Shown here: piece after piece, positions 55,741 to 64,000 of the stretch
Layout: each line of letters starts with the position of its first letter
Numbering within the stretch: position 1 is the first letter of the stretch
NCBI RefSeq assembly: GCF_004114975.1
Contig: NZ_CP030051.1
Coordinates: 6,572,001 to 6,636,000 of the forward strand
Direction: 5' to 3'
Source of the DNA: Bradyrhizobium guangdongense
GTDB lineage: Bacteria > Pseudomonadota > Alphaproteobacteria > Rhizobiales > Xanthobacteraceae
Length of the DNA: 64,000 nt
The notes under the pieces: model-generated
Seen by the model: the letters and a program-made list of their open reading frames with translations, nothing else
Told to the model about the DNA's origin: nothing
Databases searched by the model: none
Position numbers and translations under genes: made by a program

Positions 55741-56642
55741 GGGCCGGCGAAGAACGACAGCAGCGCCCGGGCGGTCACCTCGGGGTTCTCCTCGGTGAGG
55801 AAGTGGCCGGAATCGACCGGCATGCCCTCGACATTGGTCGCCCACTGCCTCCAGACGTCGAGCGGCGTCGCGGCGGCCTGGGCGATGCCGGCGCCGCCCC
55901 ACAGCGCCAGCATCGGCACGGTGATCTTCTTGGCCGAGTCGAAATCGGCCTTGTCGAGGTCGTAGTCGATATAGGCGCCGGCGCGGTAGTCCTCGCACAT
56001 CGCATGAATGCGGGCGGGATCGCGGAACGGGGCGATGTAGTGCTGGAGCGCGCGGGGGTCGATCGCATCGAGCGTCCGCGACTTGGTCTGGCTCGCCATC
56101 TTGAAGCGCAGGAAGAACTCGCCCTGGCCTGCGATCAGCGTTTCCGGCAGCGGCGCGGGCTGGGCCAGGAACGTCCAGTGATAGATCTTCAGCGCATAGG
56201 CGCGGTTCATCCGCTCCCAGTAATTATAGGTCGGCAGGATATCGAGCACGGCGAGCTTCGACAGCCGGCCGGGATGATCGAGCGCGAGGCGATACGACAC
56301 GCGGCCGCCGCGGTCGTGGCCGGCGAGCGCGAAGTGGACGTGACCGAGGCGCTCCATCATCTCAACCATGGCCTTGGCCATCGCGCGCTTGGAGTAGGGC
56401 ATGTGCAGCGCATCGCTCTCGGGCATGTCGGACCAGCCATAGCCCGGCAGGTCGGCGATGATCAGCGTGAACTGCTCGGCCAGCTCGGGCGCGACGCGGT
56501 GCCACATCACATGCGTCTCGGAGAAGCCGTGCAGCAGCAGCAGCGGCGGCCCCTTGCCGCCGACGCGGGCGAAGATGCGGCCGAACGAGGTGTTGATCCA
56601 TTCGGAGGCGAAGCCGGGATAGAGGTCGGCGAGGTCGGACAT
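55737..56642 (-). CDS. Fluoroacetate dehalogenase (haloacetate dehalogenase)
   Basis: A 301-residue alpha/beta hydrolase. The residues of R. palustris RPA1163, whose mechanism is known, occur at the same numbers: nucleophile D110 in HDRGGR, R111 and R114 for the carboxylate, acid D134 (AVLDILPTY), H155 and W156 (YHWTF) and Y219 (DYRAG) forming the halide pocket, and H280 (SGHF) as base. The enzyme breaks the C-F bond of fluoroacetate to give glycolate and fluoride. AAGGA lies 10 bases before the ATG. Overlaps tadA by 4 bases at the stops (convergent). Confidence 0.93.
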   Translation of the reverse strand: MSDLADLYPGFASEWINTSFGRIFARVGGKGPPLLLLHGFSETHVMWHRVAPELAEQFTLIIADLPGYGWSDMPESDALHMPYSKRAMAKAMVEMMERLGHVHFALAGHDRGGRVSYRLALDHPGRLSKLAVLDILPTYNYWERMNRAYALKIYHWTFLAQPAPLPETLIAGQGEFFLRFKMASQTKSRTLDAIDPRALQHYIAPFRDPARIHAMCEDYRAGAYIDYDLDKADFDSAKKITVPMLALWGGAGIAQAAATPLDVWRQWATNVEGMPVDSGHFLTEENPEVTARALLSFFAGP

Positions 56643-56848
56643 CTTGTTGCATCCTTGTCTTGGTCAGTCCCGGGCCTGCCCCCGACAAAAAGTCGAAAAC
56701 AACCCCATGCACAGTAGCGGTATTATCAGCGGGGTGACTAACCCCAACAGCTGATTGCGCATTTCTGGAATGTCGAGATGGCGCCGTGATGACGCCCGCG
56801 CATCGCGGCTCCGGACCGGCGCATGCGCGCGCCGGCGGGCATGACGCC

Positions 56849-58132
56849 CTAGCCCCGCGCCTTCTCCGCCTCCACCGCCTGCCAGCCGATGTCGCGGCGG
56901 CAGAAGCCTTCCGGCCAGATGATGCGGTCGACGGCCTGATAGGCGCGCGCCTGCGCTTCCGTCACCGTCGCCCCCAGCGCGCAGACATTGAGCACGCGGC
57001 CGCCATTGGCGAGGATGGCGCCGTCCTTGGCGACCGTGCCCGCGTGAAAGATCTCGACGCCGTCGACCTTGGCCGCGTTGTCGAGCCCCTCGATCCGCGT
57101 GCCCTTCTGGTAGTCGCCGGGATAGCCCTTCGCGGCCATCACCACGGTCAGCGCAGACTCCGGATACCAGCGGAGGTCAAAATTCTTCAGCTGGCCGTCA
57201 ACCGAGGCCAGGAACGCCGGCACGATGTCGCTCATCATGCGCAGCATCAGCACCTGGCATTCGGGGTCGCCGAAGCGGACGTTGAACTCGAACAGTTTTG
57301 GGCCCTGCGTCGTCAGCATGATGCCGGCATAGAGCACGCCGCGGAACGGCGTGCCGCGCTGCTTCATGCCCGCGACCGTCGGCAGGATGATCTTCGCCAT
57401 GATGGCGTCGTGGACGGCAGGCGTCACCAGCGGCGTCGGCGAATAGGCGCCCATGCCGCCGGTGTTGGGGCCGACGTCGTGGTCGAACACGCGCTTGTGG
57501 TCCTGGGCGGAGGCGAGCGGAATGGCCGTCTCGCCGTCGCAGAGCGCGAAGAAGCTGATCTCGCGGCCGGGCAGAAACTCCTCGATCACGACCTCCGCGC
57601 CGGCCTCGCCGAAGGCGCCCTCGAACATCATGGCGATGGCGTCCTCCGCCTCGCGCACTGACTTCGCGACGACGACGCCCTTGCCGGCGGCAAGGCCATC
57701 GGCCTTGACCACGATCGGCGCGCCCTGGCTGTGCACGTAAGCGAGCGCGTCCTTCGCCTTGGTGAAGCGCTGGTAGGCGCCGGTCGGAATGCCGAACTCG
57801 GTGCACAGCGCCTTGGTGAAGCCCTTGGAGCTCTCGAGCTGCGCCGCCGCCCGGCTCGGCCCGAACGCCTTGATGCCTGCCGCGGTGAGATCATCGACGA
57901 TGCCGGCCGCCAGCGGCGTCTCCGGGCCGACCACGACCAGCTCGACCTTGTTCTGCTTGCAGAAGGCGATCACCGCGTCATGGTCGGCGACATCGAGCGC
58001 CACGCATTCCGCCTCCCGCGCGATGCCGGCATTGCCGGGCGCGCACCAGAATTTGGTCACCAGGGGAGAGGCTGCGATCTTCCACGCCAGCGCATGTTCG
58101 CGGCCGCCGGAACCGAGGAGGAGAATGTGCAT
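56849..58132 (-). CDS. purD: Phosphoribosylamine-glycine ligase
   Basis: A 427-residue ATP-grasp enzyme, second step of purine synthesis. [14 protein letters not shown] at the N-terminus, ATP-grasp segments [16 protein letters not shown] and [13 protein letters not shown]. The start at 58132 is the family Met. Its first about 65 codons and upstream flank are duplicated at 59786-60078. C-terminal extension ending EKARG. Confidence 0.97.
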   Translation of the reverse strand: MHILLLGSGGREHALAWKIAASPLVTKFWCAPGNAGIAREAECVALDVADHDAVIAFCKQNKVELVVVGPETPLAAGIVDDLTAAGIKAFGPSRAAAQLESSKGFTKALCTEFGIPTGAYQRFTKAKDALAYVHSQGAPIVVKADGLAAGKGVVVAKSVREAEDAIAMMFEGAFGEAGAEVVIEEFLPGREISFFALCDGETAIPLASAQDHKRVFDHDVGPNTGGMGAYSPTPLVTPAVHDAIMAKIILPTVAGMKQRGTPFRGVLYAGIMLTTQGPKLFEFNVRFGDPECQVLMLRMMSDIVPAFLASVDGQLKNFDLRWYPESALTVVMAAKGYPGDYQKGTRIEGLDNAAKVDGVEIFHAGTVAKDGAILANGGRVLNVCALGATVTEAQARAYQAVDRIIWPEGFCRRDIGWQAVEAEKARG

Positions 58133-58229
58133 CGAACGCTCAGAAATGAGGGGTTTTGCTGGGGCCGGAGGTCGCACGAATCGGGGTGGGGCTCAAGGGG
58201 GGACGGGGGCGGGCTCCCCGGCATTCCGG
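57932..58229. repeat. Direct duplication, copy A (purD 5' end and flank)
   Basis: About 298 bases covering the first 65 codons of purD and about 100 upstream bases; closely related to copy B at 59786-60078 and in the same orientation. Copy A contains the functional purD start. Confidence 0.85.
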
Positions 58230-58257
58230 ACGCAGCCCGCATCGCAACGGCTCCGGC

Positions 58258-58578
58258 TCAGCGGCGGAGCCATCCAAGAGCGTTGGCGCGCAAGGAGAGC
58301 AGCCAATTCCAGAGGCGAGCGAACCACGGCAGCGTGAGCAGCTTCGGGCGGACAATCCTGAACAGTCTTTCGACCAGAAACAGGCTGGCCGCGTAGGCAC
58401 AAACGATGACGGCGGTACCGGTGATCCAATGCCCTTCACCCGCAATCGCGACGGCACCGAGCTTCAAGGGCTCGACGATACTGGCCGGGATCAGAAGCAG
58501 CACCAGGGATTGGTAAGGGCCCAATCCCTCGATGTGGCGACGTAGCCGCGATGGCCGATGTGACGCGGGCTGCGACAT
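58258..58578 (-). CDS. Small membrane protein, 106 aa
   Basis: The start at 58578 (MSQPASHRPS) precedes a protein with IEGLGPYQSLVLLLIPASIVEPLKLGAVAIAGEGHWITGTAVIVCAYAASLFLVERLF: two hydrophobic helices (about 22-45 and 52-75). C-terminal part amphipathic (TLPWFARLWNWLLSLRANALG). Family not recognised; probably inner membrane. It lies inside the segment between the two purD copies. Confidence 0.7.
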   Translation of the reverse strand: MSQPASHRPSRLRRHIEGLGPYQSLVLLLIPASIVEPLKLGAVAIAGEGHWITGTAVIVCAYAASLFLVERLFRIVRPKLLTLPWFARLWNWLLSLRANALGWLRR

Positions 58579-58582
58579 CGGA

Positions 58583-58771
58583 CTATCGCCCCAGCCTCTT
58601 CTCCACCTGCTTTCTGGTGTTGCCGACTCTTCTGACCGCCATCTGGACGGCGGAGGCCGACCGTCCTGACTTCCGGGCCTCGTACCGGACCTCGTCCTCT
58701 TGCCCGCCGGCGACGCGGCTGCGGTCCTGCTTGCGCCCGCGGATGGTCTGTTTCTTTGCCGTCTTGGCCAT
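58583..58771 (-). CDS. DUF3606-domain small protein
   Basis: A 62-residue basic protein. AGGAGG is 7 bases before the ATG at 58771. RKQDRSRVAGGQEDEVRYEARKSGRSASAVQMAVRRVGNTRKQVEKRL is the DUF3606 pattern, a helix-rich small domain found singly in many Rhizobiales; function unknown. Directly upstream of the small membrane protein gene. Confidence 0.82.
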   Translation of the reverse strand: MAKTAKKQTIRGRKQDRSRVAGGQEDEVRYEARKSGRSASAVQMAVRRVGNTRKQVEKRLGR

Positions 58772-58929
58772 GACACGCCTCCTCATGGCGCAACGCAGGG
58801 ATAAGTCGCCAAGTTCCGCGCGCCTTTCCCCGCTTTGATGACCGCGCGCTGCGAATCCGCCGCTCGCGGCGAGACGCTGATAGGAACGACCAGACAGCGG
58901 AGGGCTTGATGGCTCGAAGGAGTGCCATC

Positions 58930-59505
58930 ATGAACATCTCCCGTTTTGCCCTCGTCATGGCCGTTGTCATTCCCTGCTCCGCATTCGCTCAAGGCGGCGG
59001 TGGCGGAGGAGGTGGCGGCGGAGCTGGTGGTGGAGGCGCAGGCGGAGCATCATCTTCAGCCGGCGGCGCGGCAGGCGCAGCCTCCTCGTCAGGGACGGCG
59101 GGTGCAGCCGCAACATCTCCATCCGGTTCAGTCGGGACCGGCGCTGCAGCGACTGGTGTTGCAGGGACTGGTGCAAATGCGAACACGACGACGGCACCCA
59201 ACCTCAACAATGGATCGGCCACTGGAAACGTTGCGGGCGAGAACGCCAACAGCCCCGCGCCCGCCCAATCAGGTGCAAATCGTCCAACAGGGAACGGCAA
59301 TGGCCTGACAACGGGAGCGGCGCCCGGCACCAACACGGCCGGCACGGCAGCCCCGTCGGGTTCGCCCGCGAACGCACAAGCTACGGCCCCTGCAGGCGGC
59401 ATCGGCAGGCCGATGACACAGGACGAAAAAGGCAGCGACGACAAGATCGATCAAGAGAACAACCGCGCCGACAAGATCGTGGGGAAGATTTGCAAAAACT
59501 GCTGA
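58930..59505 (+). CDS. Exported Gly/Ala-rich protein ending in C-x-x-C
   Basis: A 191-residue protein. Signal peptide 1-21 (ends AFA); then a low-complexity region of Gly, Ala, Ser, Thr and Asn (about 22-165) that opens with GGGGGGGGGG, and a short charged C-terminus ending KIDQENNRADKIVGKICKNC. The C-terminal C-K-N-C is at the very end. Composition is unlike neighbours. The next gene overlaps by 16 bases and also ends in C-x-x-C. The start is ATG 58930, chosen for the signal peptide. Confidence 0.75.
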   Translation: MNISRFALVMAVVIPCSAFAQGGGGGGGGGGAGGGGAGGASSSAGGAAGAASSSGTAGAAATSPSGSVGTGAAATGVAGTGANANTTTAPNLNNGSATGNVAGENANSPAPAQSGANRPTGNGNGLTTGAAPGTNTAGTAAPSGSPANAQATAPAGGIGRPMTQDEKGSDDKIDQENNRADKIVGKICKNC

Positions 59506-59705
59506 ATTGCACCCTGTGCATCGCTTTCGTCGCAGCGCTTGCGTTGAACGAGCCTGCCGAGGCCAGACGCCACAGGCAGCATCCGCATCCCGTCGCTGCA
59601 GCGACAGGCGAGCCCAACGCGAGGAAGCCTGATGTGGATTCGCCTCGCGATCCCGCCGACAAAGCCCTGGATAAGAAGCTCAAGAGCATCTGCCGCGGCT
59701 GCTAG
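59490..59705 (+). CDS. Small exported protein ending in C-x-x-C
   Basis: A 71-residue protein. Start TTG at 59490 overlapping the previous gene by 16 bases in another frame; a signal peptide follows (KLLNCTLCIAFVAALALNEPAEA). The mature part is His/Pro-rich (RRHRQHPHPVAAATG), and the C-terminus DKALDKKLKSICRGC parallels ADKIVGKICKNC of the previous gene. This C-terminal pattern suggests a shared modification, metal contact or disulfide. Function unknown. Confidence 0.65.
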   Translation: MQKLLNCTLCIAFVAALALNEPAEARRHRQHPHPVAAATGEPNARKPDVDSPRDPADKALDKKLKSICRGC

Positions 59706-59782
59706 GCGCAATGGCTTTGGCCGAATGAGCTGCCGCGAGCTTAGGGAATTGCCAAAACAGGTTTAGTGCAGTGTCAGCGTCA

Positions 59783-60208
<426 letters not shown>

Positions 60209-60358
60209 TTAGATCAATTTGTAACAGCAGCTAACTTCCCGCTCCACGCACGTTTTGGAATCCGAGCGATTCCGTTTTGCATGGCTCGGCCGGTGGATCG
60301 TCGCGACGGATGGGCATGGTAGAATTTCAAGGATTCGGCAGAAGAGAGGCAAACCCAA

Positions 60359-60598
60359 ATGTCAACGCGAGAGAGGGTCAGACTTCACGGCGTGATCTCA
60401 GGCCAAGGTCACGAGGCCAAATGCACCGTGTTAGCGACCAAGGTAACGCTGGAACCTAGCGGCCCGGTCGCTTATGCGGCCTATTCCGTGGAACGTGCAT
60501 CCCAGGCGCTTCCGGAGGGGGACTATCAGCTTTTCATCTCGAATGGCGAGCTCAGCGTTGGCGGCTCCAAGGCGGACACTGGCTGTCTCGCGAATTGA
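60359..60598 (+). CDS. Hypothetical protein, 79 aa
   Basis: AGAGGC precedes ATG 60359. The product is soluble, beta-rich by appearance (LHGVISGQGHEAKCTVLATKVTLE), with two cysteines and no signal peptide. Family not recognised. It lies alone between two repeats, in the same accessory-looking stretch as the C-x-x-C genes. Confidence 0.55.
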   Translation: MSTRERVRLHGVISGQGHEAKCTVLATKVTLEPSGPVAYAAYSVERASQALPEGDYQLFISNGELSVGGSKADTGCLAN

Positions 60599-60746
60599 GC
60601 TAGGGGTTCGCTCCCTTTGCCTTATGGCGACTACCAATTTGTTCTGAACCACATATTGTCCGGCGTCCTTATCTCACGTGCCATTTAGAGAGTGCTGATG
60701 CGTGCAATGATTGGAATAATAATTGGGTTCGCCGATTAAGTGCAGT

Positions 60747-60889
60747 CGGCGCGCGCGCAGCGCGCGAGCCCGGAATCCATTGAGCCGCAGCGTCAGTAGA
60801 TGAATGGATTCCGGGCTCGTCGCTTCGCGACGCCCCGGAATGACGGGGGAGAGATGGGTGCGCCCCGGAATGACGGGCAGAGATGGGTG
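60747..60889. repeat. Dispersed palindromic repeat with a tandem end
   Basis: GCGCGCGAGCCCGGAATCCAT...ATGGATTCCGGGCTCG plus GCGACGCCCCGGAATGACG. The last part is a tandem: units 60831-60860 and 60861-60889 share CGCCCCGGAATGACGGG..AGAGATGGGTG. The 313-base gap 60599-60912 holds only this. Confidence 0.75.
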
Positions 60890-60912
60890 CGCGGCGGCAC
60901 GACGGCCCGCGG

Positions 60913-61212
60913 CTAAACCTGCTTCCCCGCAATGATCTCCTGCAACGTCGCCACATGCTGTGCGAATGCGCCACGGCCGGTCGCGGTGGCGGTGACTGTC
61001 GTCTGCGGCTTCTTGCCGACGAAGGCCTTGTCAACAGAGACGTAACCCGCCTTCGCCAGCGTCTCGATATGCGCCCCGAGATTGCCGTCGGTAGCGCCGG
61101 TGAGTTTCTTCAGGCGGGCGAATTCGAGGCCTGAGGCCGCCGGCAATGCATTCAGGGCCGCCATGATCTTCAGCCGCAGCGGCTGGTGGATGATGTCGTC
61201 GAGCTCGGCCAT
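60913..61212 (-). CDS. Winged-helix transcriptional regulator
   Basis: A 99-residue protein with the HTH of the ArsR-like/HTH_27 class: LRLKIMAALNAL, FARLKKLTGATDGNLGAHIETLAKAGYVSVDKAF, wing KKPQTTVTATATGRGAF. No effector domain. Its ATG overlaps the upstream membrane-protein stop by one base, so the two are coupled and probably work together; such pairs can autoregulate. Ligand unknown. Confidence 0.85.
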   Translation of the reverse strand: MAELDDIIHQPLRLKIMAALNALPAASGLEFARLKKLTGATDGNLGAHIETLAKAGYVSVDKAFVGKKPQTTVTATATGRGAFAQHVATLQEIIAGKQV

Positions 61213-61763
61213 CAGATCCGCCGCATCCACAGGCCGCCGACGATCAGGCCGCCGCCGTTGACGAAGGCCATCCAGAGCGGGAACGGCTCGCCGATAAAGA
61301 AATAGCCGATCAGGGTTAGCGCGGTGATGACGAGGCCGATGGCGACGAAGGCCGTGCCGAACCAGAGACCGGCGAGCGTGTAGAACAGCATGAAATAGAT
61401 CGGCCAGAACGCGCCGAGCTCGCGCGGGCCGAAATGGCCGAGCACGCTGGTGCAGAGATTGCCGAAGGCGAAGAACAGCACGAACACCAGCACGAGCCTG
61501 ACGTCGAAGCTTGGCGCATGCGGCTGCGACGGCGTGAGCAACCGGATCGCGATCAGGCCGCCGACACCGAGGATGTCGACGGCGGGCCAGGCGTAGCGTG
61601 CGTAGAACGGCCACAGCCACGTGACGAGATTGCCGGCGAAGACCAGCACGCCCCACCAGATGGCAGCAAGGCTGGCGAGCTCATAGAGCTGCGATTGCCG
61701 CAGGCGCTGGACGATGTCGTCGATGTCGGCGAGGGCTTCGGCGGCCTGCTTGCTGTCGATCAT
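61212..61763 (-). CDS. Integral membrane protein paired with the winged-helix regulator
   Basis: A 183-residue protein, N-terminus MIDSKQAAEALADIDDIVQRLRQSQLYELASLAA soluble, then about five TM helices (LAAIWWGVLVFAGNLVTWLW; AVDILGVGGLIAIRLL; VRLVLVFVLFFAFGNLCTSVL; FWPIYFMLFYTLAGLWFGTAFVAIGLVI; FPLWMAFVNGGGLIVGGLW). No known motif recognised. Start at 61763. The coupling to the regulator suggests it senses or transports the signal. Confidence 0.8.
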   Translation of the reverse strand: MIDSKQAAEALADIDDIVQRLRQSQLYELASLAAIWWGVLVFAGNLVTWLWPFYARYAWPAVDILGVGGLIAIRLLTPSQPHAPSFDVRLVLVFVLFFAFGNLCTSVLGHFGPRELGAFWPIYFMLFYTLAGLWFGTAFVAIGLVITALTLIGYFFIGEPFPLWMAFVNGGGLIVGGLWMRRI

Positions 61764-61779
61764 GTCAGGGCTCGTGCTG

Positions 61780-61910
61780 AGAGGGTTGGGGAGAGGGTGT
61801 GTCCGCAACGGGACAATCCCCGGTTGGAAAGAACCCTCACCCGCCACGCGCGGGTCGATGCTGGCGCATCGCCCGCGGCGTGTCGGCCTCTCCCGCAAGC
61901 GGGAGAGGCG
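61780..61910. repeat. Palindromic repeat between two minus-strand genes
   Basis: GAGGGTTGGGGAGAGGG...CCTCTCCCGCAAGCGGGAGAGGC, repeat of the type also at 17171-17312. Confidence 0.65.
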
Positions 61911-61974
61911 GAGCAAGCCGACGGACCACCCTCGTGAAAACCATATGCGATTGCCCCGCCGCCAGCGGGTCGCA

Positions 61975-62985
61975 TCATGACTGGCCGCTCCCGCGCGTGG
62001 CGACGTCCTCGGCGATGGCGTTGACCGCCTTCGGATTGGTGACGATGCCCATGTGGTTGATGCCCTCGATCAGCTTGACGTCGATATCAGGTTTGATCGC
62101 CTGCACCGCCGCGGCATAGTTTTCGGAGATCATCATCTCGTCGTCGGTGCCGCCGAAGATGGTGATCGGGCGCGTCGTGGCCGCGAAATCGAGGCGATAG
62201 CCGCGCGTCGCGAAGTTGCGCATCAGACGGTCGGAATAAACCGGCGTCAGGATCGCTTCCGAATTCACGGGAACGGCGAAGGCGAGCGCCGGAAGCTGCG
62301 CGCAGCAATCGATGCCGAGCTTGCGCAGCGCCGCGAGGCCGATGAAGCGCGGGACATCGGCATTGGCCCAGCCGCCGGAATGCGGCCGGTTGGTCGGCGC
62401 GTCATAGCCGAGATAGGGCGCGAGCAGCACGGTGCGCACGAACAGGTCCTGCACGATCGGCGTCGCGGCGACGCGCAGCGAGAAGCCGGCGCCGGCGGAA
62501 TGGCCGATCAGGGTCAGCGGCAGGTCCGGCGCGCTCTTGCGGACATGGGCGACGAAGTCGACCAGATCGTCCTCGAGCTGGCCGACATAACCGATGTCGC
62601 CGCGGGTGCCGGAGGCGCCATGGCCGCGCATGTCGAGCGCCCAGGTCTCGACGCCGTGCGCCGCCAGCTCCGCGGTCAGGACGAAATTGATGGTCCCGCT
62701 CGAGCCGGACGAGCCATGGATGAAGATGGCGCCGCGGCCGGTGGCGGGTCCCTTCGGCTGATAATGGCGGTAGCCGAGCCAGGTGCCGTCACGGGCCTGG
62801 AACTGCTCGAGCGCCACCTGGCGCGTGAAGTCGATGCCCTTGACGGAGTCGGAGACCGAACGCAGCTCCGGCGGCCGCTGCAGCGGCGTCGCGATCAGGG
62901 CGGTCAGGGCAAGGGCGAGCGCGCCCACCGCGCACAGACCCCATTTCAACAGGCTCAGCGTACCTCGCAGCAACTGGATCGCCAT
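61975..62985 (-). CDS. Alpha/beta hydrolase with N-terminal membrane anchor
   Basis: A 336-residue hydrolase. TM segment about 8-33 ([21 protein letters not shown]) as anchor or signal; nucleophile GHSAGAG, acid GGTDDEM, base INHMG. The DMRGHGASG and IHGSSGS motifs are of lysophospholipase/monoglyceride lipase style. GAGGAG is 7 bases before ATG 62985. A frame extends further upstream over 290 codons but is antisense to xseA and rejected. A strong promoter with palindromes precedes it. Confidence 0.87.
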   Translation of the reverse strand: MAIQLLRGTLSLLKWGLCAVGALALALTALIATPLQRPPELRSVSDSVKGIDFTRQVALEQFQARDGTWLGYRHYQPKGPATGRGAIFIHGSSGSSGTINFVLTAELAAHGVETWALDMRGHGASGTRGDIGYVGQLEDDLVDFVAHVRKSAPDLPLTLIGHSAGAGFSLRVAATPIVQDLFVRTVLLAPYLGYDAPTNRPHSGGWANADVPRFIGLAALRKLGIDCCAQLPALAFAVPVNSEAILTPVYSDRLMRNFATRGYRLDFAATTRPITIFGGTDDEMMISENYAAAVQAIKPDIDVKLIEGINHMGIVTNPKAVNAIAEDVATRGSGQS

Positions 62986-63015
62986 GACGCAAACTCCTCG
63001 GGATGTACACTCGAT

Positions 63016-63042
63016 AGAGAACTCTATAGTACAGAGTACTCT
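63016..63042. promoter_or_regulatory. Two palindromic boxes overlapping the hydrolase promoter
   Basis: AGAGAACTCT (63016-63025) and AGAGTACTCT (63033-63042) have the same outer bases and centres 17 bases apart. They overlap the -10 element and the spacer, as an operator for a dimeric repressor would. Confidence 0.5.
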
Positions 63043-63051
63043 TCCGGTCAA
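63023..63051 (-). promoter_or_regulatory. Sigma-70-type promoter of the hydrolase gene
   Basis: On the minus strand TTGACC (63051-63046), spacer 17, TATAGA (63028-63023); the ATG follows about 38 bases after the -10 box. Match is near-consensus for housekeeping promoters. Confidence 0.65.
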
Positions 63052-63105
63052 TCGGCTAGATGGCGCTCCCGGGCGAAAATCCTTAACGTCCCAGGCGACT
63101 CCAAC

Positions 63106-64000
63106 ATGCCGAATCGTTTGCCGATGCCGCCCGCGGAACCTCTTCACAACGCGCCTGAATTCACCGTCTCCGAGCTCTCGCAGTCCCTGAAGCGGACGGT
63201 GGAGGACACCTATGGGCATGTCCGGGTGCGCGGCGAGATCTCCGGCTTCCGCGGCGCCCATTCCTCCGGCCATTGCTATTTCGCGCTGAAGGACGAGAGC
63301 GCCAAGATCGAGGCGGTGATCTGGAAGGGCGTGCACGGCCGCATGCGCTTCAAGCCCCAGGAGGGGCTCGAGGTGATCGCGACCGGCAAGCTCACGACCT
63401 ATCCCGGCTCGTCGAAATACCAGATCGTGATCGAGGCGCTGGAGCCGGCCGGCATCGGCGCGCTGATGGCGCTGATGGAGGAGCGCAAGAAGAAGCTCGC
63501 CGCCGAGGGCCTGTTCGACGAGGCGCGCAAGCAGCTCCTGCCCTGGCTGCCCGAGGTGATCGGCGTCGTGACCTCGCCGACCGGCGCGGTGATCCGCGAC
63601 ATCCTGCATCGGCTCGAGGACCGCTTTCCCCGCCGCGTGCTGGTGTGGCCGGTGAAGGTGCAGGGCGAAGGCTCGGCCGAGCAGGTCGCGGCCGCGATCC
63701 GCGGCTTCAACGCGCTGCCGGAGGGCGGCAGGATTCCGCGGCCGGACGTCTTGATCGTCGCGCGCGGCGGCGGCTCGCTGGAGGATCTCTGGTCGTTCAA
63801 CGAGGAGATCGTGGTGCGGGCCGCGGCCGAGAGCATGATCCCGCTGATCTCGGCGGTGGGGCACGAGACCGACATCACGCTGATCGATTTCGTCGCCGAC
63901 AAGCGCGCGCCGACGCCGACCGCGGCGGCCGAAATGGCGGTGCCGGTGCGCAGCGATCTGTTCGTCGAGGTCGCCGACCTCGCGCGGCGCACGCGCGCCT
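63106..64000 (+). CDS. xseA: Exodeoxyribonuclease VII large subunit, 3'-truncated by the window edge
   Basis: About 298 residues visible. OB-fold N-terminus ([31 protein letters not shown], then [20 protein letters not shown]) and nuclease domain beginning [23 protein letters not shown], with [16 protein letters not shown] and [12 protein letters not shown]. ExoVII degrades single-stranded DNA and acts in repair. ATG 63106 is the first start; ATG 63124 is also possible. The gene runs past base 64000. Confidence 0.97.
   Translation, partial: MPNRLPMPPAEPLHNAPEFTVSELSQSLKRTVEDTYGHVRVRGEISGFRGAHSSGHCYFALKDESAKIEAVIWKGVHGRMRFKPQEGLEVIATGKLTTYPGSSKYQIVIEALEPAGIGALMALMEERKKKLAAEGLFDEARKQLLPWLPEVIGVVTSPTGAVIRDILHRLEDRFPRRVLVWPVKVQGEGSAEQVAAAIRGFNALPEGGRIPRPDVLIVARGGGSLEDLWSFNEEIVVRAAAESMIPLISAVGHETDITLIDFVADKRAPTPTAAAEMAVPVRSDLFVEVADLARRTRA

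Noticed and set aside
60673..60740. A 13-codon frame (MRAMIGIIIGFAD) between two repeats
   Set aside because: Very short, with no convincing ribosome site; not reported as a gene.
61975..63864. A 629-codon minus-strand frame running through the hydrolase and across the xseA start
   Set aside because: Only the first half (ATG 62985) has hydrolase motifs, a ribosome site and a promoter; the upstream part is antisense to xseA, which is certain.

Overview
The window looks like chromosomal core DNA of an alphaproteobacterium, most probably Bradyrhizobium or a close relative in the Nitrobacteraceae. Reasons: high GC; gene content and neighbours typical of that group (a type II lumazine synthase behind an FMN riboswitch, the uvrC-pgsA-moaD-moaE-prmB run, ychF-pth-rplY); a fluoroacetate dehalogenase that matches Rhodopseudomonas palustris RPA1163 at every catalytic position I could compare; and many dispersed palindromic repeats of the type 'gtcattccggggcg...cccggaatgac'. 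I see no tRNA, rRNA, CRISPR array, insertion sequence, prophage or conjugative module. This is a reading by eye, with no database search.

Layout. 1-8.5 kb: 3' part of uvrB, a frameshifted SEC-C gene, two SnoaL-like genes, an exported protein, micro-genes and a MaoC pair. 8.5-17.2 kb: ychF, pth, rplY, ubiK, a dienelactone hydrolase, lgt, a MidA-like methyltransferase, pgeF, a lipoprotein and prs. 17.3-23.6 kb: riboswitch-controlled ribH2, a YbjN gene, proC, a FlK-type thioesterase, a tautomerase, hisS and ilvE. 24-31 kb: a MarR/response regulator/histidine kinase operon, a type II HAD protein, small exported proteins, RNase T2, rlmJ and a cold-shock gene. 31-41 kb: an outer-membrane barrel under a candidate CtrA site, uvrC-pgsA-moaD-moaE-prmB, a holin-X/YihY pair, a TipF-like degenerate EAL protein, a HAD hydrolase and cheY. 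41-52.6 kb: ribF, ileS, lspA, an exported protein, two M16 peptidase genes, arfB and mutL. 52.7-64 kb: rsmD, an RluB-type pseudouridine synthase with a very long Arg/Asp/Gly-rich tail, tadA, fluoroacetate dehalogenase, purD, an accessory block bracketed by a duplicated purD 5' end, a winged-helix/membrane-protein pair, an alpha/beta hydrolase and the 5' part of xseA.

How the genes work together: DNA repair is well represented (uvrB, uvrC, mutL, xseA). So are translation and ribosome functions (ileS, hisS, pth, arfB, rplY, rsmD, rlmJ, prmB, tadA, RluB-type), envelope biogenesis (lgt, lspA, pgsA, pgeF) and flavin supply (ribH2, ribF). Three genes belong to families linked to halogenated or fluorinated acids.

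The least ordinary stretch is 57.9-60.1 kb. There a roughly 300-bp direct duplication of the purD 5' end flanks two exported proteins that both end in a terminal C-x-x-C. Other points worth following are the -35/-10 promoter with nested palindromes before the hydrolase at 62-63 kb, a cluster of GANTC sites before the YbjN gene, a full CtrA-type site before the outer-membrane gene, and the disordered tail of the pseudouridine synthase. I found no clearly new multi-gene defence or biosynthetic system.
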